From DASPNH01 sp035626675 (GTDB lineage: Bacteria; Desulfobacterota; Binatia; UBA1149; CAITLU01): 16,891 nt of DNA. Position 1 is the first letter of the stretch. The number at the start of each line of letters is the position of its first letter. The notes beneath the pieces are model-generated. The model was not told the DNA's origin. It worked only from the letters and a program-made list of their open reading frames with translations, and did no database searches. Below are positions 7,862-15,278 of the stretch, piece by piece. The stretch is taken from the NCBI GenBank assembly GCA_035626675.1, contig DASPNH010000095.1:1-16891 (forward strand). Direction: 5' to 3'. The translations under genes and the position numbers were made by a program.

Positions 7862-8800
7862 ATGGCCGCGGCCGGCTACAAGATCCTGTACGTCGCTGGG
7901 ATCGGCCGCAATGGCGGAACGATTCTGGATCGCATCCTCGGCCACGTGCCCGGCTTCGTCTCCACCGGCGAGCTTCGCTTCATCTGGCTCAAGGGCGTGC
8001 TGCGCAACGAGCTGTGCAACTGCGGCGAGCCTTTCCGCAACTGCTGGTTCTGGAAGCTGGTCGCCGAGCGCGCTTTCGGCGGCATGACGCCCGAGGACGC
8101 CCGCCGTCTCCTCGAGCTCTCCGAGCACCTGGATCGCAGCCGCTACGCAGCGCAATGGCTGTGGCGGAGCCACGTCGAGCCTTTCGCCGCGCGGGCCATC
8201 ACCTACGCCATCGCGTTGCGCTCGCTGCACGACGCGATCGCATCGGTATCGGACGCGCGAGTGGTCGTGAACTCGTCGAAGTTCGCAGGCTACGGCTTCG
8301 CGCTCATCGCTTCGCGCGCCGCGCCCGTCTACGTGCTGCATCTGATCCGTGACAGTCGCGCCACCGCCTACTCGTGGAGCAAGAAGATCCTCAAGCCCGA
8401 GGTCCAGGGCGAGGACGCGTACATGCGCCAGTATCGCAGCGCGAGCGCCGCGATGCAGTGGAACTATCGCAACGCCACCGCCGAGCTGCTTCGTCTTCGC
8501 GCAGCCGGATACCGGCGCGTCCGCTACGAGGATTTTGCCGCACAGCCGGCGGCCGTCGTCACCGACATCGTAGAATGGCTGGGCGAGCCGTCACCGGGCG
8601 AGCCGTTCGTGGACGCTCACACCGTCGAGCTCGGCGAAACCCATACGCAGTCCGGCAACCCGTCACGCTTTCGCAGCGGCCGCATCGACATCGTGCCCGA
8701 CGAGGAATGGCGCGAGCGCATGCCGCTGCCCAACCGCGCGCTCGTCACCGGCCTGACCGCGCCATGGCTGGCGCGGTACGGGTATCTGGAAGTGGGGTGA
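7862..8800 (+). CDS. Sulfotransferase family protein
   Basis: The 312-residue protein shows GIGRNGGTIL (13-22) in place of the PAPS 5'-phosphosulfate loop (usually GxGRSGTT), a cysteine-rich ELCNCGEPFRNCWFW segment (50-64) typical of bacterial Sulfotransfer_3-like proteins, NSSK (137-140), and LIRDSRATAYSWSK (161-174) as the 3'-phosphate-binding element, followed by RYEDF (221-225). It should move sulfate from PAPS to an acceptor, releasing PAP. The ATG start follows AGGAAA at a normal distance. It lies 45 bp after the first sulfotransferase-like gene and ends 3 bp before the convergent hydrolase gene. In the first loop the usual Ser-Gly-Thr is Asn-Gly-Gly, so activity should not be taken for granted. 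The glycan acceptor is inferred from the neighbouring gmd/epimerase pair. Confidence 0.82.
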   Translation: MAAAGYKILYVAGIGRNGGTILDRILGHVPGFVSTGELRFIWLKGVLRNELCNCGEPFRNCWFWKLVAERAFGGMTPEDARRLLELSEHLDRSRYAAQWLWRSHVEPFAARAITYAIALRSLHDAIASVSDARVVVNSSKFAGYGFALIASRAAPVYVLHLIRDSRATAYSWSKKILKPEVQGEDAYMRQYRSASAAMQWNYRNATAELLRLRAAGYRRVRYEDFAAQPAAVVTDIVEWLGEPSPGEPFVDAHTVELGETHTQSGNPSRFRSGRIDIVPDEEWRERMPLPNRALVTGLTAPWLARYGYLEVG

Positions 8801-8803
8801 ACC

Positions 8804-10009
8804 TCATTCGGCACGCGCCGAAAGCCTCGGTGCCAGCGCGTCGGCGATGTCCTGCGCCATCGCCTCGTTTCCTTGCCGATTCGGGTGCGGGTCGGTCCGG
8901 AAGCGCTCGTAGGTGCGCTTCGGCTCGATCAGCGCGATGCCGTGGCGCTGGCAGATCGCGCGCAGGCGATCCAGCGGCGCGCTCCAGCGCACGTTCAGAC
9001 GCAGGCTGTCGCGCACCACGTAGTCGCCCTGCCCGTCGTGACGCAGGCGGCGTGTGGCAAGGTTGTACGCGCGCTTTCCCGCCTCGCCTTCCTCGGAGAA
9101 CACGTAGAACGATGCGCCTGCGGCCTCGGTGCGCGCGCGCATCTCCAGCAGCAGCGCCTCGAACAGGCGCCATGCGTCCTGGAGCGCGGCGCTCCCTGCA
9201 CCGTCGCCGTAAAGGAAGTACGGGTCGCCCGCATCGAGCAGCGGTGACTGGCCGGGCTGCGGCGGGCGGCGCGCATGGTCGATCGGCTCCGCTACCGCAG
9301 GGCCGGTGATCCTCGTCCACACGTTCATCATCGAGTGGCCGATGGCGGTGCGGCGGATCGCGTTGCGCACCCGGATCGCGAGCGGCAGCACCGAGCGCGG
9401 CTCGAGCTCGATGCGCCGCAGGCGGTCACCGTCCAGCTCGTAGCGAAACGTCTTGTACCACTCCATCCGGTCTTCGGAGATGAAGCCGTTGGGCGAGACG
9501 TTGTTGAGCACGTCGTTGCCGCAGAACTGGTAGACGACGATGTCGGGATCGTAGGCGAGGCCTTCGATCGTCAGTGCCTCCAGCTCCTGGTCGGTGCCCC
9601 AGCCGCCCACGGCCATGCTCACCACTTCGACGTTGCCGAAGCCGCGCTCGGCCAGCAGTGTCTCCAGGCGGCGCGTATAGAGGTGGTCGGTGGGAACGAA
9701 GCCCCAGGTATTGGAATCGCCGAGCACCAGCACGCGAACGACGCCGGGACGCTTGGCGCGCGCGTGCTCGACGTCCTTCCATCCCTCGGCGTTGGTACGC
9801 ACCGGGAAACGCTCGCCGGTATCGGGATCGCTGGCCAGGTATTGGACATGGGCAGGCCAGGCCCAGCCGTAGTGACGAGCCTTGGGCGCATCGATGGTGG
9901 CGGTGGCGTTGTTGGGCGCGGGCGCAAGCTTGCGGAGCGTCAGCTCGGCCGCGACCAGGGCGGCTATCGTCATGCAGACGGCGAGGAGCGCTGGCTTCAC
10001 GAAGGACAC
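8804..10009 (-). CDS. Membrane-anchored SGNH/GDSL-family hydrolase or acyltransferase
   Basis: The 401-residue protein has one N-terminal hydrophobic helix (about 6-22), so it is probably anchored with the catalytic part outside the cytoplasm. SGNH blocks are present: LGDSNTWG with Ser99 (block I), the glycine region VGGWGTD (134-140), CGND with Asn165 (block III), and DPHPNRQGN with Asp373 and His375 (block V). Members cleave or transfer acyl esters, often acetyl groups on polysaccharides. The start is GTG. It is the last minus-strand gene, 50 bp after hemW, and meets the second sulfotransferase tail to tail with a 3-bp gap. A perfect 6-bp stem (8807-8822, loop ACGC) lies in its last codons without a T-tract. 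A role in O-acetylation or deacetylation of the neighbouring glycan is conjecture. Confidence 0.82.
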   Translation of the reverse strand: MSFVKPALLAVCMTIAALVAAELTLRKLAPAPNNATATIDAPKARHYGWAWPAHVQYLASDPDTGERFPVRTNAEGWKDVEHARAKRPGVVRVLVLGDSNTWGFVPTDHLYTRRLETLLAERGFGNVEVVSMAVGGWGTDQELEALTIEGLAYDPDIVVYQFCGNDVLNNVSPNGFISEDRMEWYKTFRYELDGDRLRRIELEPRSVLPLAIRVRNAIRRTAIGHSMMNVWTRITGPAVAEPIDHARRPPQPGQSPLLDAGDPYFLYGDGAGSAALQDAWRLFEALLLEMRARTEAAGASFYVFSEEGEAGKRAYNLATRRLRHDGQGDYVVRDSLRLNVRWSAPLDRLRAICQRHGIALIEPKRTYERFRTDPHPNRQGNEAMAQDIADALAPRLSARAE

Positions 10010-10059
10010 GAGCCGGTTCTAGGCGCGGGGCGCCGGGCTGTCACGTCAGCCGAACGCGT

Positions 10060-11232
10060 CTATGCCGCGAGGCGGGTGATGACGGCGTCGGCGATCTCGA
10101 GGCCGCGCTCGGTCAGGCGCACGCGGCTGCCGCTGCGTTCCAGGAGCCCGCGTTCGAGGAACTCGCCCGAGCGCGGCGCGGCCTGTTTCAATGTCATCTG
10201 GAAACGCGACGCGAGCTCCGCCTCGTCGATGCCGTCGCTCAGGCGCAGGCCGACCATGAGGAACTCGGCAACGGCCATGCGGCGCGAGAGCGTTTCTTCG
10301 GTGTCGTGCCAGCAGCCGCGCCCGGCCGACATGTACGCCTCGGGAATGCGCCGGTTCGAGTAGCGCCGTCCCCAGTCCGCATCCTCACCGCTGCCGCCGC
10401 CGCAGAAGCCGTGCGCACCGGCCCCCAGGCCCAGGTAGTCGCGCCAGGTCCAGTAGGCCAGGTTATGCCGCGCCTGTCGTGACGGGCGGGCGAAGTTGGA
10501 GATCTCGTATTGCGCGTAGCCGGCCTGCGCCAGATCGCGCCGCGCCAGGCGGAACATTTCGAGCTCGGTCTCCTCGGCGGCGGGCGTGAGCATGCCGGCC
10601 TTCTTCAGGCCGGTCATGGGAGTGCCTTCCTCGTAGGTCAGGTTGTAGGCGGAGACGTGATCGGGCTGCAGGGCGATGAGCGTTCGCAGGTCGGTGGCCC
10701 ATTCCTCGACTGTCTGCCCCGGAATCGCGAAGATCAGGTCGCAGGAAAGATTCTCGAAGCCGGCGGCGCGAGCGCTCTCGACGGCCTCGATGGTGTCCTG
10801 CGGGGAGTGGATGCGTCCGAGCGTTGCCAGGTGACGGACCTGGAAGCTCTGCGCGCCGAAGCTGATGCGGTTGATGCCGGCGCGCCGAAAATCCTTCAGC
10901 TTGTGCACCGCGCTGCCTTCGAAGCTGCCGGGGTTGGCCTCCATCGTGATCTCGGCGCCGGTTTCGATTCCCCAGCTCCTGTCGAACTCGGCCAGGAGCG
11001 CGCCAAGCGAGTCCGGCGAAAACAGCGAGGGCGTTCCGCCGCCGAAGAAGACGGTGGCAACGCTTCGGCCGGACCAGGGCTGGCTGGAGCAGGCATGCTC
11101 GGCCTCACGTCGCAGCGCGGCCACGTACCGCTCCTCGGGGAAGCGGGTGACCGCATAGGTGTTGAAGTCGCAATACGGACACTTCCGCACGCAGTACGGA
11201 AGGTGCACATAGATGGAAAAGCTCGCGGCCAT
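10060..11232 (-). CDS. hemW: Radical SAM heme chaperone HemW
   Basis: The 390-residue protein has the radical SAM cluster motif CVRKCPYC (Cys14, Cys18, Cys21) close to the N-terminus, GGGTPS (64-69), and RHNLAYWTWRDYLGLGAGAHGF-type sequence with the HNxxYW signature at 256-261, which marks HemW as opposed to true coproporphyrinogen dehydrogenase HemN. HemW binds heme and an iron-sulfur cluster and is thought to deliver heme to respiratory enzymes. The ATG at 11230-11232 is the only sensible start, because the conserved YVHLPYC segment begins at residue 8. Unusually, no Shine-Dalgarno sequence precedes it: the 35 bases directly upstream are a near-perfect inverted repeat. It lies between lexA (93 bp upstream) and the SGNH gene. 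Confidence 0.95.
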   Translation of the reverse strand: MAASFSIYVHLPYCVRKCPYCDFNTYAVTRFPEERYVAALRREAEHACSSQPWSGRSVATVFFGGGTPSLFSPDSLGALLAEFDRSWGIETGAEITMEANPGSFEGSAVHKLKDFRRAGINRISFGAQSFQVRHLATLGRIHSPQDTIEAVESARAAGFENLSCDLIFAIPGQTVEEWATDLRTLIALQPDHVSAYNLTYEEGTPMTGLKKAGMLTPAAEETELEMFRLARRDLAQAGYAQYEISNFARPSRQARHNLAYWTWRDYLGLGAGAHGFCGGGSGEDADWGRRYSNRRIPEAYMSAGRGCWHDTEETLSRRMAVAEFLMVGLRLSDGIDEAELASRFQMTLKQAAPRSGEFLERGLLERSGSRVRLTERGLEIADAVITRLAA

Positions 11233-11267
11233 GGTCAGGCAACGGTGCTTAGCACCATTGCCTGACC
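11233..11267. repeat. Inverted repeat touching the hemW start codon
   Basis: Outer arms GGTCAGGCAA (11233-11242) and TTGCCTGACC (11258-11267) are exact reverse complements. Inner arms GGTGCT (11244-11249) and AGCACC (11251-11256) are also exact, with one C/A mismatch pair between the two stems. In the hemW mRNA this hairpin would end at the base before AUG. It shares its GGTCAGGC ends with the inverted repeat at 11324-11344. Confidence 0.9.
11235..11258 (-). other. Possible 7-codon leader ORF upstream of hemW
   Basis: Inside the inverted repeat the minus strand reads ATG, six codons (peptide MVLSTVA) and TGA, ending two bases before the hemW ATG. An AAAGGG (11265-11270) lies 7 bases before this ATG, whereas hemW itself has no ribosome binding site. 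This geometry would allow re-initiation at hemW. It is short enough to be chance. Confidence 0.25.
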
Positions 11268-11323
11268 CTTTCGCTGGAGAGCGAGCTGTTTTTGGAGGCC
11301 GGAGGAGGCGGCGCCTGCCTACC

Positions 11324-11344
11324 GGTCAGGCGTAGCGCCTGACC
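11324..11344. repeat. Inverted repeat spanning the lexA stop codon
   Basis: GGTCAGGCG (11324-11332) and CGCCTGACC (11336-11344) are perfect 9-bp arms around a 3-base spacer. The lexA stop (11326-11328) and its last four or five codons lie inside the repeat, so the element encodes the LexA C-terminal tail. No T-tract follows on the minus strand, so it is not a standard terminator. Confidence 0.85.
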
Positions 11345-11934
11345 AGCCCGACGACGGCCCCTCGGATTTCGAGGTTGCCGTCGCGCACCATGATGGGCTT
11401 GAAGTCCGGGTTGGACGGCTGCAGGCGAACCGACCCGTCGCCTTCGCGATAGTATCGTTTGACGGTGGCCTCGCCATCGATGCTCGCCACGACCACGTCC
11501 CCGTTGGAAGGCTCGGGGCGCTGCTCGACGACGATGACATCCCCATCGAGGATGCCTTCGTCGACCATCGAGTTGCCCGTCACCTTGAGCGCATACGTAT
11601 CGCGCTTGCGGACCAGGGTCTCGGGCACTTCGATCGTCGCGTCGCACTCGACCTGCTCGTTGGGCGGGCCTGCTGCGACCGTGCCTAGCAGGGGGAGCCG
11701 GACGGCACGGGACCTTCGCCGCTCGTCGACGATCTCGATGGCGCGGCTGTGATTCCACTTCCGGCGAATGAGTCCCTTGGCTTCCAGATTGGAGAGGTGC
11801 TTGTGAACGGTGGCCATGGAACGCAGATCGAACTGCGCTCCGACTTCTTCGAGCGTGGGGGCATAGCCCTTCTCTCGAATGCTTTCTTCGATGTAGTCGA
11901 AGATCTCTTTCTGTCTCTTGGTAAGCGTCGCCAT
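11326..11934 (-). CDS. lexA: LexA repressor, SOS regulator and self-cleaving protease
   Basis: The 202-residue protein has the winged-helix DNA-binding domain (1-65; TKRQKEIFDYIEE, SMATVHKHLSNLEAKGLIRR) and the S24 protease domain. The self-cleavage site is Ala88-Gly89 in VAAGP, the nucleophile Ser122 is in GNSM, and the general-base Lys159 is in EATVKRYY. RecA-triggered self-cleavage removes repression of DNA-repair genes. The ATG start is supported by a perfect AGGAGGT (11941-11947 on the plus strand as ACCTCCT) six bases upstream. The recognition helix differs from the E. coli type, and I could not find a CTGT-N8-ACAG or GAAC-N4-GTTC box upstream, so the operator is probably lineage-specific. 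It sits between mltG and hemW in the same direction. Confidence 0.96.
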   Translation of the reverse strand: MATLTKRQKEIFDYIEESIREKGYAPTLEEVGAQFDLRSMATVHKHLSNLEAKGLIRRKWNHSRAIEIVDERRRSRAVRLPLLGTVAAGPPNEQVECDATIEVPETLVRKRDTYALKVTGNSMVDEGILDGDVIVVEQRPEPSNGDVVVASIDGEATVKRYYREGDGSVRLQPSNPDFKPIMVRDGNLEIRGAVVGLVRRYA

Positions 11935-11968
11935 CTACCGACCTCCTATGCCTCTCCCCAAGGAAAAC

Positions 11969-11997
11969 ACATTAAGCGAAGAATTGGCGAACCTCAA
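11969..11997 (-). promoter_or_regulatory. Candidate lexA promoter
   Basis: On the minus strand, TTGAGG (11997-11992) and TAATGT (11974-11969) are separated by exactly 17 bases, about 35 bases before the lexA start and just after the mltG stop. The -35 match is fair and the -10 match weak. It would give lexA its own promoter within the run of genes. Confidence 0.3.
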
Positions 11998-12006
11998 GCG
12001 TTGTAA

Positions 12007-13074
12007 CTAGGGAATCTGAAACTTTCTCACCGCGACGTTGTGAGCCTCGAGGTCCGACGTGAATTCATGGGAGCCGTCGCCGCGCGCAACGAAGTAGAGA
12101 TACGGGACGTTCGCAGGCGCAAGGGCAGCTTCGAGTGAGGCTTTCCCTGGGTTGCAGATGGGGCCGGGCGGCAGGCCTCGTTGCGTGTAGGTGTTGTAGG
12201 GCGTCGGGTCCTCCAGATGGCGGCGCGTAAGGTTGCCGTCCCAGGGCTTGCCGGCTGCCAGCACTCCATAGATGACGGTCGGATCGACTTGCAGCGGCAT
12301 GCCCAGCCGCAAGCGATTCAGGATGACTGCGGCCACCATCGGTCGCTCATGCGGGGCCGCGGTCTCCTTCTCGACGATCGACGCCAGCGTCAAAAAGAGG
12401 CCTTTTTTGGCCGTTTCGCCCTTGCCCCCCAGAGGCGACAGCATCGCAGCGGCCGATTCGGACGGCCCTGTGGCCATCAGCGGGTCCATCACCTCTCGAA
12501 AGCGCCGGCTTTGGAGATCGGCAATCTCACGGGCCGACATTCCCGGAACGAGATCGTAGGTGTCGGGGAAGAGGTACCCTTCTGCGCAGTTCGCGAGCGG
12601 CGAGGCACCGACCGACGTCAGGAAGTCCGGGGCGCAGACCGCGGCCCTGTAGTCGGCCGCCGAGACCGCGCCTGCGGCCTCGAGCAGTCGGCCAATCTCG
12701 GCGAAGGTCAGGCCTTCGGGGATGGTCACTCGCAGGATGGGCTTGGGCGTTCGTATGAGTTCTTCGAGCACGTCCTCGAAACCGAGCGTTCCTTCGAAAA
12801 CGTGGCGCCCGTGCCGGAAGTCGCGGTCCACCTGGCGCCAGCGGGCCAGGGCCAGCAAAAGGCGGTGGTCCCGGATGACGCCGGCGGCCTGTAAACGTAG
12901 GGCAATCAGATCGGCCGCTTCGCCCGGATAGACGTCCAGCTGGACGGGCTGGGCCAGTGTGACCTGCGCCGACAGCTCGCGGCGCAGGAAACCGGCCGCG
13001 GCCACCACGACCAGCGCCAGCACCAGCAGGAAGAGAAGGAAGCGTTTCATCGCTGCGGTCGCAGTCTCGGCCAC
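12007..13074 (-). CDS. mltG: Endolytic murein transglycosylase MltG
   Basis: The 355-residue protein has an N-terminal membrane helix (about 11-29, MKRFLLFLLVLALVVVAAAG) and a periplasmic YceG/MltG domain. Family landmarks are AEGYLFPDTY (164-173), SIVEKET (232-238) with the catalytic Glu at about 235, LQVDPTVIYG (261-270), GLPPGPICNPG (300-310) and FVARGDGSHEFT (328-339). MltG cuts nascent peptidoglycan strands and is thought to set glycan length by terminating their growth. The GTG at 13074 gives eight extra residues; an ATG at 13050 directly before KRFLLF is an equally good or better start. Neither has a strong ribosome binding site. It lies 28 bp after ruvX, a pairing common in bacteria. 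Confidence 0.95.
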   Translation of the reverse strand: MAETATAAMKRFLLFLLVLALVVVAAAGFLRRELSAQVTLAQPVQLDVYPGEAADLIALRLQAAGVIRDHRLLLALARWRQVDRDFRHGRHVFEGTLGFEDVLEELIRTPKPILRVTIPEGLTFAEIGRLLEAAGAVSAADYRAAVCAPDFLTSVGASPLANCAEGYLFPDTYDLVPGMSAREIADLQSRRFREVMDPLMATGPSESAAAMLSPLGGKGETAKKGLFLTLASIVEKETAAPHERPMVAAVILNRLRLGMPLQVDPTVIYGVLAAGKPWDGNLTRRHLEDPTPYNTYTQRGLPPGPICNPGKASLEAALAPANVPYLYFVARGDGSHEFTSDLEAHNVAVRKFQIP

Positions 13075-13102
13075 GGAGCACCGAGAGCTGAGCGATGCCG
13101 GC

Positions 13103-13531
13103 TCACAGCGGCTCCCGGGGCTGCGAGTCGAGGTAGGCTTGCAGGATCAGGGCGGCGGCGACCTTGTCGACGACGCGCCGCCGGCGGTCGCGCCTCACTC
13201 CCGCCTGAACGAGCATGCGCTCGCCTTGTACCGTCGTAAGCCTCTCATCCTGATACACCACCGGCAGCCCTGTCTCGCTGTGAAACCGCTCGGCGAAGTG
13301 GCGGACGCGGTCGGCCTGCTCGCCTTCCGAACCCGAAAAGCTAAGTGGCAGACCTACAATGACTTTTTCAATCTTGTGTTCGGCCAGGAGGGCCAGGATC
13401 GCGCTGCAATCGGCCCTGGCGCCCTTCCTTTCGACCACTCCCACCGGCTGGGCGATGAGCCGCAAAGGGTCGCTGAGCGCGACGCCTATTCGCTTGTCTC
13501 CTACATCCAGTGCCGCTAGCCTGCCGCTCAT
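13103..13531 (-). CDS. ruvX: RuvX/YqgF, putative Holliday-junction resolvase or pre-16S rRNA nuclease
   Basis: Taking the ATG at 13531 gives 142 residues, the normal family length, beginning MSGRLAALDVGDKRIGVALSD. The RNase H-like fold is marked by Asp9 in ALDVGDKRIG, VIVGLPLSFSG (57-67), YQDERLTT (93-100) with acidic residues 95-96, and VDKVAAALILQAYLD (121-135) with Asp122. Members process the 5' end of 16S rRNA (YqgF in E. coli) or resolve junctions. The open frame extends further upstream to 13624, but those residues have no family similarity. It heads the minus-strand run with mltG, and faces the M23 peptidase gene across a 236-bp divergent spacer. Confidence 0.93.
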   Translation of the reverse strand: MSGRLAALDVGDKRIGVALSDPLRLIAQPVGVVERKGARADCSAILALLAEHKIEKVIVGLPLSFSGSEGEQADRVRHFAERFHSETGLPVVYQDERLTTVQGERMLVQAGVRRDRRRRVVDKVAAALILQAYLDSQPREPL

Positions 13532-13674
13532 CGTTGATTGCCGGATGGCCCGTGGGGAGATCGATACGGGGCTGCGGCGGTCGCGAAGTGCACAACAGAT
13601 TAACGAGTCAGGCCCAGCGGGCAACCCGTCGATGCAGCGTCATGGCACCGCTGCACCACCGCCCAGGCTGAGCT

Positions 13675-13693
13675 TTGACATCAGGTAACCTGA
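13675..13693 (+). promoter_or_regulatory. TTGACA box followed directly by a 13-base palindrome
   Basis: TTGACA (13675-13680), a perfect -35 consensus, is followed without a gap by TCAGGT-A-ACCTGA (13681-13693), an exact odd-length palindrome. The layout suits an operator lying in a promoter spacer ahead of the M23 peptidase gene. No good -10 element is visible 16-18 bases downstream, which weakens the promoter reading. Confidence 0.3.
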
Positions 13694-13757
13694 GGGGCAA
13701 CGTACTGATGCCGTCAACGAGACGACACGCAACGAGCGTTCAGCGCTTTCGCGGACC

Positions 13758-13763
13758 GGAGGT
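13758..13763 (+). promoter_or_regulatory. Ribosome binding site that decides the M23 peptidase start
   Basis: GGAGGT lies 4 bases before an ATG at 13768 and 7 bases before a second ATG at 13771. Earlier in-frame starts (TTG 13675, ATG 13708) lack such a site, so translation most likely begins at one of these two ATGs. Confidence 0.7.
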
Positions 13764-13767
13764 GGGG

Positions 13768-15276
13768 ATGATGGGTGGTGGATTGGCGGATCGCGCTTCG
13801 CGCAAAGGCGACTTCGGCCCGGGCAGGCTCGTGGTGCTCGGAGCTCTCGTGAGCATGGCCTCCTTCGCCGTCTTCCGAGTAGCCAGCCAGGACAAACCGA
13901 TGCCGCCGGCTTCGGCCCGGGCAGCAGCCGAACAGGTCCGTTACGCCAGCGCTCCGACTCCCTTCCAGCTCCTGCAAGCTTCCCGACTTCTTCCTCAGAC
14001 ACCGCAGACCGAAACCGCCCAGCCGGCCGTCGAAGTTGCCAGCCTGCCCGCCGATCAGCCGGCAGCGGCATTCGATGCGCCGCTGAAGTCGGTTCCCCTC
14101 GTTCCCGCGCCGGCTCCGTCGCCTCTGGCTCCGGTTCCGACCTTCAAGGAAGTGGAGCATCACTTCCAGAGTGGCCAGACCTTCTCGCACGTCATTTCCA
14201 GCTACGGCGTCAGCCCCGAAAAGGCCGCCGAGTGGATCAAGGCCGCCCAACGCGTCTACAGCCTGACGCGCATCTTCCCCGGCCAGAAGCTCGTCCTCTC
14301 CATAGATACCGCCAGCCAGGACCTGGTCAGCCTGACCATGGAAGTGGATGCGCAGACCAACCTGGTCGCGCGCCGCAAGGACGGAGCCGTCGTCGCCACG
14401 CGCGAGCCGGTCGAACTCGGCCGTCACCTGCGCGTGGTGCAGGGCATCATTCGTGGCAGCTTCTATGCGTCGGCCTCGCGTGCCGGCGTTCCCGACGAAG
14501 TGATCTCGGACTGCGCCGAGGCCCTTGGCTGGGACCTGAACTTCGAGAACGACATCCAGCCGGGCGCCAACTTCAGCGTCGCCTTCGAGGAGCTCGAGCG
14601 CGCCGACGCCACCTCGCGCACCCCGGGCCAGCTGCTGTCGGTCCGCATCGTCAATGGCGGCAAGACCCACGAGGGCATCTACTTCCAGTCGCCCAGCAGC
14701 AAGACGGGCAGCTACTACGCCCGCAACGGCCAGACGCTCGGCCGTGACTACCTGCGCTTCCCGGTCTCGTTCGTTCGCATCAGCTCGGGCTTCTCGCAGT
14801 CGCGCTTCCATCCCGTGCTCAAGCGCGCCCGGCCTCACAACGGCGTCGACTTCGCCGCGCCCACCGGCACCCCGGTCTATGCGGTGGCCGACGGTCGCGT
14901 GGACATGGCCGAGTGGCACGGCGGCAACGGCCGCTACGTCAAGATCCGCCACGACGACGTCTACGAGTCGAGCTACAGCCACCTTTCGCGCATCGCCGAC
15001 GGCGTGCGTCCGGGCGGCGAGGTCAGCAAGGGCCAGGTCATCGGCTACGTCGGTTCGACCGGCCTGTCGACCGGACCGCACCTGCACTTCTCGATGTACA
15101 AGAACGGCGAATACATCGATCCGATGTCGGCGGTGATGCCCAAGGCCAAGTCCCTGGACCGCGTGGCGCTCGAGCGCTTCCGTGACACCGTCACCAAGAT
15201 CGATGCAGCCTACGCCGCAGCCGAGCGCGCCGGCGGCACTCTTGCCGTAGCCTCCGCCTCCAATCCCCGCAGCTAG
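13768..15276 (+). CDS. Membrane-anchored M23 metallopeptidase (murein DD-endopeptidase type)
   Basis: From ATG 13768 the protein has 502 residues: a membrane helix (about 20-36), a Pro/Ala-rich periplasmic linker (45-125), a LysM-like or OapA-type region (about 128-180, FQSGQTFSHVISSYGVSPEK...FPGQKLVLSI), a Csd3-like middle domain (185-290; VVQGIIRGSFYASASRAGVP) and a C-terminal M23 domain. Zinc and catalytic residues are HNGVD (His357, Asp361), SYSH (His405) and HLH (His438, His440), all present, so the enzyme should be active. Such proteins cut peptide crosslinks in peptidoglycan to allow wall growth, as MepM does in E. coli. It diverges from ruvX-mltG, giving two cell-wall enzymes side by side. 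A strong hairpin terminator lies 50 bp after the stop. The gene-specific name is left open. Confidence 0.93.
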   Translation: MMGGGLADRASRKGDFGPGRLVVLGALVSMASFAVFRVASQDKPMPPASARAAAEQVRYASAPTPFQLLQASRLLPQTPQTETAQPAVEVASLPADQPAAAFDAPLKSVPLVPAPAPSPLAPVPTFKEVEHHFQSGQTFSHVISSYGVSPEKAAEWIKAAQRVYSLTRIFPGQKLVLSIDTASQDLVSLTMEVDAQTNLVARRKDGAVVATREPVELGRHLRVVQGIIRGSFYASASRAGVPDEVISDCAEALGWDLNFENDIQPGANFSVAFEELERADATSRTPGQLLSVRIVNGGKTHEGIYFQSPSSKTGSYYARNGQTLGRDYLRFPVSFVRISSGFSQSRFHPVLKRARPHNGVDFAAPTGTPVYAVADGRVDMAEWHGGNGRYVKIRHDDVYESSYSHLSRIADGVRPGGEVSKGQVIGYVGSTGLSTGPHLHFSMYKNGEYIDPMSAVMPKAKSLDRVALERFRDTVTKIDAAYAAAERAGGTLAVASASNPRS

Positions 15277-15278
15277 CC

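Noticed and set aside
7058..8341. 427-residue minus-strand open frame across the two sulfotransferase genes
   Set aside because: No domain features; the plus-strand frames carry the family motifs.
8807..8822. TTCGGC-ACGC-GCCGAA hairpin between convergent genes as a terminator
   Set aside because: The stem is only 6 bp, lies inside the SGNH coding end, and has no T-tract on either strand.
9275..10363. 362-residue plus-strand open frame opposite the SGNH hydrolase and hemW end
   Set aside because: Arg/Ala-rich shadow translation with no motif; the minus strand has clear SGNH blocks and the HemW C-terminus.
11271..11293. TCGCT-GGAG-AGCGA hairpin followed by TTTTT on the plus strand as a terminator
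   Set aside because: The stem is only 5 bp and no plus-strand gene precedes it.
13714..15087. 457-residue minus-strand open frame opposite the M23 peptidase
   Set aside because: Low-complexity Ala/Arg/Val-rich translation without motifs, antisense to a protein with intact catalytic residues.
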